From: Hydractinia symbiolongicarpus
Lineage: Eukaryota; Cnidaria; Hydrozoa; Anthoathecata; Hydractiniidae
DNA: 64,000 bases
NCBI RefSeq assembly: GCF_029227915.1
Contig: NC_079882.1
Coordinates: forward strand, 21,829,001-21,893,000
Reading direction: 5' to 3'
Position 1 is the first letter of the stretch. Each line of letters starts with the position of its first letter. The notes below the pieces were generated by a model. It did no database searches. It was not told the origin of the DNA and was given only the letters and a program-made list of their open reading frames with translations. Of the stretch, positions 35,901 through 48,209 are shown one piece after another. The translations under genes were made by a program, and so were the position numbers.

Positions 35901-37776
35901 TTAAAGTATTTGTCACAAATAATTTGTTTTTTATAAAAAAGGATGTACATTACAAATATTTGTAATGTAAAATTTAAGTAACATCAAAATATTAGCCTCT
36001 TGTCTTTGTTCTCATTTTGTTCTTATTTTTTACCAATTCTTTCACTACTTCCAAGCCTTTATTGTTATTGTAAATTATTTTAGTAAAAAAAATGCAGCGA
36101 CATGGTTTACTGAACGCCTAAAATGGCATCCATGAAGCAAGTGAGACTGATCGACGACAAACATGCGACTTTCTTTGTTGAACTATCGTGTTATTCTGTT
36201 TATTGTCATTGATTTTTTATCTAAATAAACAACTCAACACACTAAGGAAGCTTATTAGTGCCATCTGTACTGACCTACTTTTCAAAAAAATTATAAGTAT
36301 TTTTTTGAATTATTTTTATTTTTCCACTTGTTAATATTTTTTACAAGTGGTTTTGTGCATTAAGTATTTTCCACTTGTTAATTTTGGTTGTGGTGGTTTT
36401 TTGCGTTAAGAATTTTTGAATGGTTTTCATTTTTATCCTCCACGTGGTGCTCTGTTTTCCTGCCGTATGCCGTAATATTTGTTTTGGAGAGTGGTGAAAA
36501 TGGCGGATAAGAGTAGTAAGTACAATCTAAACAATAAAAAATATCATTTTTTTTATTCTCCAAACTTCAAAACAGCTTTTAAACAGTGTAAAATATTTTA
36601 CCAGTGCATCCGCCATATTTTCGTTTCGTTTATTTACAAAACGCTTTACCGCAGAGGTTGAATATCGCGGTTCTTCCAATTTAATTTAAACAAGAAGCCC
36701 TGGGGGGCTCTAACAATTTCCGCTCGCTACCAAAATATTTGATGACAACCTGCTAATTCGTTGTTATCGTGCCAAACATTCGAAAAGGTTTGGTGCTTGA
36801 AGCTCTGAAGATAAAACACACAAGTGACATTACATCTTACAACAAACGCAAACAAAACGAAACGTGTCATAATAAACTCACACTTTAAAAGAAATTGCGA
36901 ATAAAAATTATAGCCTATCATTCATGGTTGAAAGTCTTCCGATTGAAACGTTTATGGTCTTAAACGGCATTTAGTTGACAAAAAAACAAAATTTTGATAG
37001 CATCATCATGTCCAGCATACTTTTTTTGTTAACTGTGCCAAATATTGTGGAAAATAAAGTAGTTTTAATTTTTGGCGTAAAATGACATTTAGGTAACAAA
37101 AAATCAGAGGAACGTGAAATCCCAGGGTCGATTTTTTCTCAAAAAATGCTCCAAAAGAAAAAACGACGGTTTTAAAGAATTTCCTACGCCTTCGGGCGCG
37201 GAAATTCAATAAACAGAGCGATGAAGCGTGCCGCTAAAAAAAACCACTTATAAAATATTAAGTGGTCGAAAAAATATTTAAAAAAAAAAACGCTTAAAAA
37301 ATATTAAGTGATCGAGGGAATGTTACAAATAACCATTTTTAAAAAGATATAAAGAAGGAAAGGTTAAAAACACGTGTAAAACCATTTAAAAATGCATATG
37401 AAATGAGCAGGCAAGAGTGGCACTAATACGCTTCCGTAACCCTTTTGTTTTGAAAATATCTTTCCTCGTTTTTTCAATCGATAGTAAATTCCATAGTTTC
37501 GCATCATCATTAGCAACTCCGCATAAATTATAAAAGAAACGTAATTTTGACACATGGCGTGTCATAGAATTCTAATTATGTAATTTATGTGTAACGTCAC
37601 GTTTTTATATTTATTACATCCTGCAACCACGTGATTTAAAAAGGATTGTCGATTCATATGTTTATTATATATACATGTTGTCAGATAGCTCATGAAACTA
37701 TAGAGTTTTCGAAACTAAAAAGACAAAAAAACTTCCACGGAAATCCACGAATGCAAATTAAGCCAGCCACCATCAA
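32907..37776. other. Gene-free stretch with scattered repeats
   Basis: No exon recognised. It holds aaatttcgc/gcgaaa repeats at 33330-33430 resembling a decayed MITE, poly(A) runs at 33720 and 33898, and copies of the motif agccctggggataaggttga (34520) and aagcccggggttgaggttga (35762). At 36500 an ATGGCGGATAAGAGTA followed by the donor GTAAGT could be a tiny first exon, with no partner found. 37240-37320 has two copies of aaatattaagtg(g/a)tcga. Confidence 0.4.
35946..35969. repeat. Perfect 24-bp palindrome
   Basis: The left half tacattacaaat is exactly mirrored by atttgtaatgta with no spacer. It lies in AT-rich intergenic DNA; it could be a homodimer binding site or a random AT palindrome. 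Confidence 0.6.
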
Positions 37777-37784
37777 TATAAAAG
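37777..37784 (+). promoter_or_regulatory. Putative TATA box of the 37854 gene
   Basis: TATAAAAG lies 70 bases before the ATG at 37854, which would place transcription start about 30 bases downstream and leave a short leader. Confidence 0.4.
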
Positions 37785-37853
37785 CCGATATTTTAAATTA
37801 CACTTCAGTTTCATAGAAAACGCGAATGGTAGAGCCAGGTATATACATACGAC

Positions 37854-39365
37854 ATGGAGTACGAAGGCTTTGTGAAGAATTGCGAGTATTTACTCATTGT
37901 GTCGATTACTTTAAACTTTATGATTTTCTTATATTGTACATCCAGAAGGGTTTGTGGGATAATTATCCGAAGTTCATGCAAGCAGAATAAGCAAGAAAAA
38001 GCGAAGTTTTACTGTGTCGATAAGAAAAATAAAAAGAATCGAGAACACGTGGAAAAAATTATTGCGGGAGCGTAAGTACAACTACATTTGTCCCCAGTAC
38101 AGTTGAATTTATTTCATTGAAAAAAAACTCGTCTCCAGTGCTTCTTACTTTCATGTCAGAAAAGACGCAAAATTTTCTACAGGTAGGAATAGTAAATGAC
38201 ATTGGGAATGTGTACAAGTGTACATTGAAAGTGGGGGTTTTGGCGGTTGTAAACAGAAAGTCTTTAATCAAATAAAAAAATAAATAAGTAACATCTTCAA
38301 GCGCTTTCTAAATTAAGGTTAATTACGAAGTTTTTGTTCCTACGTTGAATAATTGCGTTTGCGTGGTACTGTGCTAACGTCACGTAAAGTCGATCATTGA
38401 AAAATAGAATTTGATTTCTTTACCCACGTGAATGTCTGAAGTTCATTTAAAAAAAAAAAAAAAGTTTGATTGTGTTTCACTTTGCTTTAAAAAAATTATT
38501 TTGTGATTGTAAACATCTTTGTTATTTATTTAGAATCGTGAATTCGATGTCAAGTTTCGTTTTGCTTTCACTAGCTATTTATACCGTCATCACAACAGAC
38601 CTAGCGACGAAACCTTTTTTCACTTTTAACCGTGTTGTTGAATTTGGCCTTGGTCTTCAGTTGGGTTTTTGCATTTTCAACGCTGCTATTTTGGTTCTAG
38701 AGGAGAAATTAACGAAAAAGTTATCACACGTCATTATCAAGTACACGATAGCTTCCGCTGTGCTATGTGTCATCCTTCATACGCAACAGTGTACTATACT
38801 TGGCGTTGTTGGTATGGTGATGACGGGGAGTATTCCGTCATACGAAGCAAAAAATGTCGTCAAGTTATGGAGTTCGTATGAAACAGCTAGATCAAATCAA
38901 GTGATAACTATAGTGCGGTTGTTTACGACCTTTCTGTGTAATTTACTGTTACCAATGATAATGCTAATCCTTCCCATCTCAGTCACGTCTGAGCAATTCT
39001 TTGCGATGAATTCTTTCCCATTGTCAACATTTTTTCTTGCCGTGACGTTCTTCCCGTTTTATAACGGATGGTTAATGAAAAGGATAACGTATAATTTCTT
39101 AAAAGAAAGATCGAAGATTGATGCGATAAAGAAAATTCAAGAGGAAAACCAGGCTATGTGTCAAATAGAAAGTGTATGGACTAACAACAGTGTCAATACG
39201 GATAAAAAAGTTGGATTCGTTCGCATTTCGAAAACAAGATTTATTCGATTGAGCTCCCTGGGCAGTGTCCCAACGTCCACACCTGTGGTGAACGAAACAC
39301 CTGTTGTTACAAATCATGCTGCGAATATGGGCAAATGGAAAACAATTGATCTTGGGGAGGATTAA
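37854..39365 (+). CDS. Multi-pass membrane protein, probably TLC-domain (TLCD4/TMEM56-like)
   Basis: Two exons, 37854-38071 and 38534-39365, joined in frame by GT..AG, give 349 aa. Hydrophobic segments: CEYLLIVSITLNFMIFLYC, SMSSFVLLSLAIYTVI, LGLQLGFCIFNAAILVL, IIKYTIASAVLCVIL followed by ILGVVGMVMTG, IVRLFTTFLCNLLLPMIMLI and FPLSTFFLAVTFFPFYNGW, then a ~100-residue hydrophilic tail rich in Thr/Ser/Pro. The spacing resembles TRAM-LAG1-CLN8 (TLC) proteins of the TLCD4 type, which sit in internal membranes and affect membrane lipids. The usual conserved His residues are not obvious, so the family call is an inference. TATAAAAG is well placed upstream. Confidence 0.6.
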
Positions 39366-42300
39366 AAAATGGAACTTGATACAAAGAGCCTATTTTAACA
39401 TCATTAGTAGAGTTTGCAATATAGATGCAGCTACTTTGTTTCCTTGTAAAGAAAACCTGTTTGCAAAGAAAAATAACATTTTTATTATATTTTTAAATTA
39501 TGAATATTTGTAAATTATTTCTATATATTTATTTAAAAAAAAATTGTTCAAAACATGTCTTAGTTGTTTCTTGGTTGTTCTTAAGGGGTATTCGCCTAAT
39601 TAATATCGTTCATTGTTGTAAATTGTCCTCAAAGCCAATCATAATTGAGTTTAGCCAACCTAACTGTTTACGAAACAAACCTCTTTCCTTAATCAGAAAA
39701 CTAGTTTATTATTGGCTAAAAGATAAAAAAACACATTTCATTTGGTTTCTCGGTTAATTCCGTGCAATATCTGGTATTTCTAAAACATACTCCAACTTCA
39801 ACCATCAAACAACCATCAAAAAACCAATCTTCATCAAACACGTAAGAACCATTTCCTTTTTTGCGACAATGGTTGAGTTTTGAACAATTCACACTCTGAA
39901 AGCTATAAAATACTCTGAAGTACAATCCTTGAGAGAACATTTTAACCCAATTAACACGTTACACTACCTTATCAGATGAAAATTATATTAATTAGATTAT
40001 AAAATTTCGTCACTTTTGTCCATTTTGAAAATTTTTATTATTCCGTTTTTATATTCTGTCTCTTTTGTGAGTAAGGCAGTAAAAAAATAAATTATTATGT
40101 TTAAATGCATAATGGAACAAGAATCTCATCACCCGAAAAAGATTTTAATACTTTTGTCTGACACTTTTGTCCAATAAAGAGTGTCTCTCTGCGTTGTATC
40201 GGCTAGTGTGGGCGTCTATTTGGTATTACCATAAAAGGGAAAATGGTAACAACGCTTTCTCCTCTTTAGTAGGTAGTTTACAAGCGCGCATGCCTGTATT
40301 TGGGAAAAATCGTTTAACGAAAGGTTATTATTTGCAAATTAAAATTATTCGTAAAGCCTGCGTCAATCTTTGACTTCCGTGTATCATTGTATTCTCGGAA
40401 AAAAAGGTTTTTTTCACCTTCAACGTGTATCATTGTGCTTTTTTTGGTTTTAAAGTGATAAATACAGGCAAAATTTATTCTGCTAAAAGTGAGTAGCTAA
40501 TGCAACAACGCCACTTGATGAAATAAAATTCTACGTTATGTTTTTTTGCCGTTGCGAAATAAACTAAATTGACATATTGCTGTTGTTGTTATGTTGTTGT
40601 TATGATTTTCGAGAGGACAACAACAAGATTCGGAAGTAAATAGAAAAACTATCATTATCTCATAAAAATAACAAAGAATATCTTTTTCTTGTTAGTTTCG
40701 ATGTGATGTTTTGAAAGTTGATGCTTTTTGACAAACAAAGACGACAGTCATCCGACTGTGAGAACATTGACCTAAATGACCCGCATTCAAAAGTTCTTTG
40801 TGTGCTGACAACAAAAAGTTGATTTTTTAATCTATTTTTTACGCTTTATAATGGTTATGAGAAAGAATGCCCACCCAACAAAATTTCTTTTGCTTCCGAC
40901 ATTGTATTTTCAGACCTTGCGGAGCTCTATCCTTCTTTCATGATGAAGACAATCAAATGTCACAGCTGTCAGCTTATATTAATCTGTAATGTTTCTTAAT
41001 TTGTTCCTATGGTTACTTAAAGAACATAATTGGATGACATTGAATTGATGAAATGAACAGACCCATTTATTTATTTAATCAAAAAAAAAGTTTTTCCCGC
41101 GTGTCAGCGAATGCTGACATGTCAATAGATACGGTAATATTTAGGTATATAATTTGTTACGATTCAGTTATGGAAAATACTGTTATGTTCCAATCAGCTG
41201 CTAATCTACTGACATCAGCAAGAAACAATAAGACAATAAACTTTCATCAGGTATTTTCTTTCAACACATGTTGAAAGAAAATACCCGATACTCGACACAT
41301 GGAACATTTACAGATCATTATTACGCATAGAGAGAGAATAAGCAAACTATATTTTTTCAAAATTTTTGATAATAAGTTAAACCTGAGCTTGTCGCAAATA
41401 AAATGCTTAGTAGAAAAGAAACTAAAAAACCATATTCGTAGAAAGGAAACTTAATCAACTGTTGATTGATAATGACATCTTTTTCAATATCTATTTTGCC
41501 GAATTATGGTGGAAATAGTTAATACCGATGTCCAATGTTCAAATACGGTCTCGTTTTGATTTACGGCAAAATTGATATGGAAAATGGAGTATTGCACAAA
41601 GTAGGTCTGAGAGGTCAAACTTCTGAATTCTCCTCAATATGCCCTCTGTAACTACTATTACTGGTGCAACGTCCTCGTAAACAATTTAATTTACAAGCGC
41701 TTTTTAAGAGAAACATTTTGAGAGAAATTGTAGCAAAAATTTTCGGTGTTTTTTTGAGAGTAAGTAGTTTTTTACTCCAAAAACTATCGCAAATTTAGTG
41801 TTTTATTCCAAACACTATCGCGTTTACAAGAGTAACCGTGAACGACCGGCAGACGAAGAATCCAAGATCATAACACGAGTGCTGCATGTTGAGAAGACTT
41901 TTTATCTGCACAATAAATTTCAGTTGACCCTCATCCAAATCTTTACAATATTTTCAACCGTGACGAAGTTTATGTTATGCTTTGTAGTCGTGGCAACCGT
42001 TCTAAAAACAGCTGCTTCAACTCTATATGTTGCACTCGCAATACAATTATAACTATACTTTTCGTGTATATATTTATCAAAACCACAATTTTTGTCCCTC
42101 AGGAAAACTCGTTCACAATTTTTTTTTTATATTATTCTAAATAACAGAAAAAAACAAACATTATAGAAGAATAACGACTAATACAAACATTTGGTCGTGA
42201 AAAAGCAATGAGCGGGATATTTCAGAGAAACTCCCTCCAAAAGAATACAGAACAACCCTTTATTCAAGATTTTATTTAATTAAGAAAAAGTTATGCAATC

Positions 42301-42720
42301 TTTTAATTCAGGTTGAAAAGTCAGGAATAAGGCGCATCAGTGTGCTTATTTAAACAAACACCCTGACGCACGTTAATTAAACAGTGCAACAAAAGCATAA
42401 TAGGGACAAGAATGAGGACAATCTGCAGCGACGTTGTCAATAACATTTCATGAAAGTTCGTCGCATAAAAGACTCGCGTGAAATTGATTACAAAAAATTA
42501 AACGAAAGCGATAAGGTTAAATCAAAACAAATAGGGCTGCCGTCAAATTGCACGCTGTGGAAACAAACAACTTATTTGCTTCTTTTGCGTGTTTTTGTCA
42601 GTAATATTTCTATGAGAGAAGATAATCAGAGAAAAATTAGACATTAAAAACACAAGGCGGATAGTAGAAAACGAGACAACAGTTAATTCGTTCACACTAA
42701 CACAAGATCCCTAAGTATTA
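39366..42720. other. Gene-free stretch
   Basis: Presumed 3' UTR of the membrane-protein gene, then AT-rich intergenic DNA. Short frames on both strands (e.g. minus 39716-39940, plus 41798-42052) have no recognisable motif. Contains gttgttgttat microsatellite at 40575-40605 and a hairpin at 41250. Confidence 0.4.
41250..41285. repeat. Hairpin, perfect 17-bp arms, 2-base loop
   Basis: ggtattttctttcaaca and its exact reverse complement are separated by only two bases (ca). No poly(T) run follows that would make a pol III terminator. It could be a cruciform site or a MITE relic. Confidence 0.65.
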
Positions 42721-42831
42721 TTAGTCTCGTGTCTTAATCTCACACGGATGTGTCCGTAAAACCACAGGTTTTTCTTCTTTGATCTCTACCGGCAATTGCA
42801 AAAAATTATCCAACGTGATCTCTTTTGAAAT
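42721..42831 (-). CDS. Putative terminal exon, unidentified gene
   Basis: After the acceptor tttttcaaatcag the minus strand has 36 codons and a stop: ISKEITLDNFLQLPVEIKEE, KPVVLRTHPCEIKTRD. The composition is protein-like and the reading begins in phase 0. It lies 0.5 kb beyond the COA5 stop. It could be an alternative last exon of COA5 (exon 2 also ends in phase 0) or the last exon of a gene starting at 47768, which would nest COA5 in an intron. Family not recognised. Confidence 0.4.
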   Translation of the reverse strand: MSKEITLDNFLQLPVEIKEEKPVVLRTHPCEIKTRD

Positions 42832-43318
42832 CTGATTTGAAAAAGAGAAATTTAAAAAAACATTTTTTTATTTTTAATTTGTTCGTTTTTATGTAATTCT
42901 GTTTAATATAAAATTACAAAAAATTTTCCATTAATACTTTCAAAATTTAGTCAGCAAAAAGTTTTGTACAAGCGACTAAAAATTTAAACCAACCTTTTTT
43001 TATCAAAAATGGGTTTAACTTTGCGAAAACTAAATTTTTTTACACCACAAAGTTTTCTGAAAAAAAAAAAAACATGAAAAATTAAGGAATTATCTGGTAA
43101 AAACGTTTTTGCAAATTCTCTTTAACCTGCACAAACAATACACACTCAAAATTTTTGATCTCATAGAATTGTAGTTTGTCAACCAATTTAAACCTATGTT
43201 GCCATCAATCAAATAGTTTAAGAATGACAAAGGTAAATATCTAACTACCCATATAATAAACATCCATAATTCATCAACTCGCACCAACTTTAATTGGTAC
43301 TGGTGTCTTGTTTTATAA

Positions 43319-45820
43319 TTAATAACCTTTTCTTCCACGAAATCGATTTCTCATATCAAGCTAAAAATAAAAGTCTTGCTTGTTCTGATATGATAATGCA
43401 TAATACATAACTTTTAATCACATCTACAAAAATGAAGTCAGCCTTTTCAATTCACGCCGGTAATTGACTTACCCGAATGCTGACGTTTTTACAAACACGA
43501 CTAAAAAATCACGTTGGCAATTTTTTTTCAAGTGAAAAAAAATTAACTAGAAAAGCTGCTTAAAAAGTGATCATACCATAGAGCGCCGACATTCAAAAAA
43601 TGAATATTGTGTTTGTTTGCATTCCGCATCCACGTTAGCATCTGCTGCCATGCATTCTTTCAAGGCTTTTCCTTCCTAAAATAAATATTATATACATAAA
43701 GGTCCATATTTAAATTGTAATGGAGGAAAGCAAAATCATTGTTACCACCTGTCAAAACAAGTATCAACCTTAATAATGAAATTAATTAACCATCAACAAT
43801 TTTTTTGAAAGATAAACACTGGCTGTTAAAAACATTTCTAGTTTTTATATATAATTATATAATTAGATAATTAGATAAAACTAAAAACATACCCACCCCT
43901 GATGCAAAGCTCATCAAAATATAAAAATCAGGGGTACACTAATGAACGTAATGGAGTACATAGCAGGTATACCTCGTTGAGACTCCCAGTACTCTAGTGT
44001 TAGAAGGGATGGATACTACTGGTATCATGGGAGGATATATTGAAGAAGTCCAATGTGCTCCAAATACAAAATGATGAGGGGTGGTCATAGGGCATGGACA
44101 CTAGTGTTCTCCTAATCCAAGACTCTCATGATAACTTCCCAAGACTGTCGTACATCCAGGCTCCCAGATTGCCATGCCTATCTTAGCGGTCATAGTCAAT
44201 AAAGGAGAACAGCTAAAGTCAACTACTAGTTCCCCTTATCATGCATGGTTAACAGTTTGGTTTGCCCACCCACCTACCGTTTTTAATAAATATTTTTCTT
44301 TTTTTTTACATCAACCACTCCATGCATTGCCATTGTTTTTCACAACTGTTATCATACCAACTAATCTTACAATTAGCCATAACCCATGCACAACTTGATA
44401 ATAGGGCCATCATTTGACCTACAAAACCAACGTATTTACCACCATTGTTCTTCTACGACAGACAACATTCTACAACGCCAGACGATCTACAACATGAGAT
44501 GGAGGGATCAATTGGCATCAAAGGTGGGGGCGTACTTATACCAGTGCTCTTGCCTTAAGGTTTTCTTGGTGATCTAAATTGGCTGTTCATGGTTGCCAAG
44601 TTTTTCAACCAGGGGTAGAAGCACTGATGAGACTTACTGAATGAGTTCCTTTTTCACTAGATTTGCTGAGATGTAGGCGATTCCATGAGATTTGCTAAGA
44701 TGTAGGAGATTCCACGAGAGTCCCTGAGATATAGGCGTTTCCAGAAGATTCACTAAGATGTAGGCATTTTTACGAGATTTGCTGAGATATACGCACTTTC
44801 ACGAGACTCTCTGAGATGTAGGCCTTTCCGTAAGATTCGCTGACATTGCAGGCGTTTCCACAAGATTCGCTGACAATGTTGCATTGTTGCACGAGAGACA
44901 TAGGTGTTTCCAGAAGAGACACCTCAGTTAGCGTTTCCACGATGCAAGGTTTATACAGGGTACGTCTTAAAGGTAGGATGGAACCACAGGCATCTGGTTT
45001 GGCGCTACCCAATACCAACCTGACATCCTCCCCTTTGCCCCAACTCAAGTGCAGTTACCATAAAACAATAGAAATATACTTCTATGCATAGCATGTTTTT
45101 ATTTTGTTGTTGCTTCACAACCATAGCAATAAAGGTAACTCTTCCTCTCTGGCACAACCCCAGGCATAAATTGGTTAATAGAAGGGTGGAGTTTTGAAAA
45201 TTGCAACCACAAGCAATTGACAAAGCCATTTCTATCTTGTGTTAACTATATGCACTCCAAACTTACATTTCAATGTTCACAGCAGACAAAGAACTAAGGG
45301 TCTTGGTTATTTTGTCAGACATCGTAGCGCCATAGATTAGTGGTTTAGCACTCGTACTCTGTGCAGGAGACCAGGGTTCAATTCCTCTAAGTCTTCGTAG
45401 CTCAAAATGAGCATGAAATACTCTAGGAATCTCCATCTAAGCCATGGCCCCTCCTGGAAATAATAGACAGGGTGTATCCCTCAATATTTGTGAGGCTAGC
45501 CATGTAAAATATGCACATCTATCTCTACCCAAGTTTTAAACGAAACTTATTTTACTGACCACAATTCAACAACCTTTTCGGACTTACCGAGCTGTGGGAG
45601 GTAGTGCGCAGAGCGACATTCTTTACTTAGCCTAGGTACACTACACTCTGTGTTGTGTAGTCATTTCGGAAAATAAGCTAAAAAACTGTCCAGGGTTTTC
45701 TGAAAAAGTATTTTTCCGCACCTTTTTCATGCAATCACTTTTCCTTAAACAGGATATAAGTTCAGCTTTCAAGCCACTGCAGGCTTCCTTTGTACCTTCT
45801 TGTTCTTCCAAATCACTCAT
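43319..45820 (-). CDS. COA5: COA5/PET191 homologue, complete, three exons
   Basis: Minus-strand exons 45820-45722, 43675-43577 and 43360-43319, all joined in phase 0 by GT..AG, encode 79 aa. COA5 is a small intermembrane-space protein required for assembly of cytochrome c oxidase. The sequence shows CSGLKAELISC (a CX9C), SDCMKKEGKALKEC, then CKQTQYSFFEC (second CX9C) followed by RRSMLDMRNRFRGRKGY, the family's hallmark ending. Six cysteines (14, 24, 30, 41, 52, 62) fit oxidative folding in the intermembrane space. The spacing between Cys41 and Cys52 is longer than in the human protein (an insertion of about five residues). The large intron 1 contains a minisatellite and a SINE. Start codon chosen because it begins the only in-frame exon with the first CX9C. 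Confidence 0.95.
44656..44945. repeat. Minisatellite of a ~29-bp unit
   Basis: About eight diverging units of the form gagatttgctgagatgtagg then cgattccac, e.g. gagatttgctaagatgtagg, gagactctctgagatgtagg, aagattcgctgacattgcag. They become less regular toward 44945. Lies in COA5 intron 1. Confidence 0.8.
45330..45533 (+). mobile_element. tRNA-derived SINE with internal deletion
   Basis: Head agcgccatagattagtggtt, B box ggttcaattcc, then a jump across the middle of the element straight to cgtagctcaaaatgagcatg and the 3' part ending in catgtaaaatatgcacatct with an (atct) tail. About 150 bp of the middle is missing relative to 49565-49914. In COA5 intron 1, antisense to the gene. Confidence 0.9.
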
Positions 45821-47576
45821 CGCTTTCTCACTTTAGGTCCTTGTGTTTTGAACCCTCATTGAAAACTTGAAAGCAGGTCTGCCGTTTGCCTTATGCGGTA
45901 CAAAGTGTGGTTTCTATACGGAGTAATTCATCGCATAATTTCCATACAGAGTTTTGTTTACTCATACAAAGTCGGACAACAAATGTAAGCAAACACAGGG
46001 AAAACCATGCGGTTTGTTCTACATCTGGATCATTACAACTACAAGTTAGCGGAGAATTGAGAACAAGTCGTCAGTTTCCAGTACGCTAACATAAGACATC
46101 CTAGAAAGTTCAGGGTGGTGAAATGACGTTGGTATTTCTCTAACTTTAAAAGTATATCTAAGGTCCTATGGTTCAATGAAGTAGACTGAAACGTGACATG
46201 CAAGTTTCGGAGGATCGCGGCAACCAAACTACAAAAACGTGGGACGACATTTAGGCCCGATCCCCACTGGTAACATAAGCATAACATAAAGACAATCATA
46301 AAAAATCCCTGTTGTGTGTGAATGTTGTCATCACAAGCATATTGTAAATGACATTAAATATCAAAAAGATCTTTTGATATTTTTATGCCTATGTCATGCT
46401 TGCATTTTTGCATTGGGAACCAGAAAAACATGCGTATAAGCGTAAGCATAAATTTTTTTTTCATGAAACGTTTAAGAACATGATTCTAATTAAATTTTCG
46501 TGTATTTACGAAACACGTGTGAATTGATTAGAAAATGATTCTAAAAAGAAATATTAAAAAATTTACGTAAGATTCGCGATTAGCTAAACGGAACTTGTAA
46601 ACTTAGAGCTATTTGGACTGATTTTTTAATATGTCCCCGACCAATGTGTTTCTTGTTATGTTACTATTTTTTAACTTTTTTTGAGCAATCATAATGCAAA
46701 AAAAAACCCCAAAAAGTCATTTTTCAACTGTTGCTGGATGTTACGTTTATATTATCAATAAGAACGCGTTATGCGTATGTCACTTGATGTTTGTGCACTA
46801 CACATACGTATGTTGCTTATATTTAAGTCTCCAATGGGAGTCAGGGTTTGGCGCAGCATCAAGCATACAATAGGCGCTATGTGAAAACCCTGTCCTAGTT
46901 TCTCTGCCGTACGATTCCACAAATTCACCCACTCACCGTAGATAACATGATAAAAAACAAACATTTGAAGCATTTTTGAATGATTTTGGTGAGATAGTTT
47001 TAAAGAATTAGTATTATTTTGATTAAATAGTAGTTTTAGTAAACTAATATACCAATTTTATATTGCCATGGAAAAGGAACATTCTTGGGTGCCTATTTTG
47101 CCCTATTATTAATCTCGTGTAGAACCTGGATATCTTTAAAATTTAAATAAAAGGCAAATTTTTAGAAGTTTTCGCAAATTTCTTCCCTTGTTTCCAATAA
47201 AGATCTTTCAACATTTCTTGTCCTAAAGATTTGCAGATAATGCCTTGCTTAGTAGATCGCAGCAGCAGGCTGGATTTGCCAATTTTTTAAACATATGTTT
47301 CCGCGTGCGAGAATTATTTATGACGCGCTGTGTACGTGTACAACTTGGAACGGCCATTTTTATTTAATTTTATTGTAACCAAATTTAATAAACTTGTTTT
47401 TTTGTTCGCTGTTTTTAAAAATGTTAGCAACAAAACCAACATGTATGACGGGTCCTACCTTAATCATAGTTTATTATTAGAAAAAAACCTATGAAGCTGC
47501 GAAAACAATTAAATTTTTTTGCATGTTGTAGATTTTGTTAAAGAAAGTTCTCCAAACATAGATCCTTAAGCTTAAC
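45821..47576. other. Gene-free stretch
   Basis: Region upstream of COA5. At 46250-46440 the block ggcccgatccccactggtaa with gcataacataaag/agcataaat repeats looks like one end of a DNA transposon, without a visible partner. Nothing else recognised. Confidence 0.4.
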
Positions 47577-47768
47577 TAGGTCGCGTTTATACTCATGGCC
47601 TTTCGAACTACAAGCGAGCGCTCCAGTGGGTATTGGTGTACGTCTATAGCTGCTTCGTCCCGAAGGCTTTTTGCTCTTTCTGACAATCTCGGATAGCGAA
47701 GTTGCGTGTTTTGTTGTGTCCTTGTGATGCATTAGTTCGTTTAAGTGATTTTTAATGGGTTGAAACAT
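47577..47768 (-). CDS. Putative initial coding exon, unidentified gene
   Basis: Minus-strand ATG at 47768 opens 64 codons (MFQPIKNHLNELMHHKDTTK ... SSYRRTPIPTGALACSSKGH, EYKRDL) that end exactly before a good donor, GTTAAG. Basic and hydrophilic, no domain recognised. If unspliced it would run 12 codons more to a stop (76 aa). It begins 442 bp from the MICU ATG on the opposite strand, consistent with a shared bidirectional promoter. The phase-0 end is compatible with the terminal exon at 42831-42721. Confidence 0.4.
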
Positions 47769-48209
47769 TGTGAAACAATGTAAAAAATATGTGAAACCAC
47801 AAGTTAGTATTCTGTTAATATTCTTATTATTTTTACGATTGCATTGTGCAGGAATATATATTAAAGTTGGTTAATACGTTTTTAACGACATCTTCATCCA
47901 TCAGACGACATCACATCTGTTCACTAAATAAACAACCTCCTCGTCCCCAGGGTGTTGTGCAAAAAAATAGATAACTGGGTTGGGATCGTTGATGAATGAG
48001 TTGAATAAAATTCTTATAGCAGTAAAGAGCTACCTAAGAAAAGTGTCCGTACCAAGGCTTGTTAGCTTCTACTATTTTATTTTATTTTTTGCACCTGTGT
48101 GGAGTTGGCAGCCGCTGTACGAAGTTATACTTTGCACGGGCATTGTTACTCGAAGTCGTACTTGGTACAGCTGCACACTCCAAAAGGAACAGTCTGCATA
48201 ATAACAAAC

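Noticed and set aside
36500-36661. ATGGCGGATAAGAGTA with a strong donor or a 54-codon frame
   Set aside because: No downstream exon found; mentioned only as part of the gene-free stretch.
39716-39940. Minus-strand cysteine-containing frame (74 codons)
   Set aside because: Looked like a small secreted domain, but it has no signal peptide, no splice context and no recognisable fold.
45263-45325. Minus-strand MSDKITKTLSSLSAVNIE followed by a GTAAGT donor
   Set aside because: Attractive first exon, but its phase does not fit the COA5 exons or the exon at 42831, and it abuts a SINE.
45594-45630. Minus-strand MSLCALPPTAR followed by a GTAAGT donor
   Set aside because: Very short, with no partner exon in phase.
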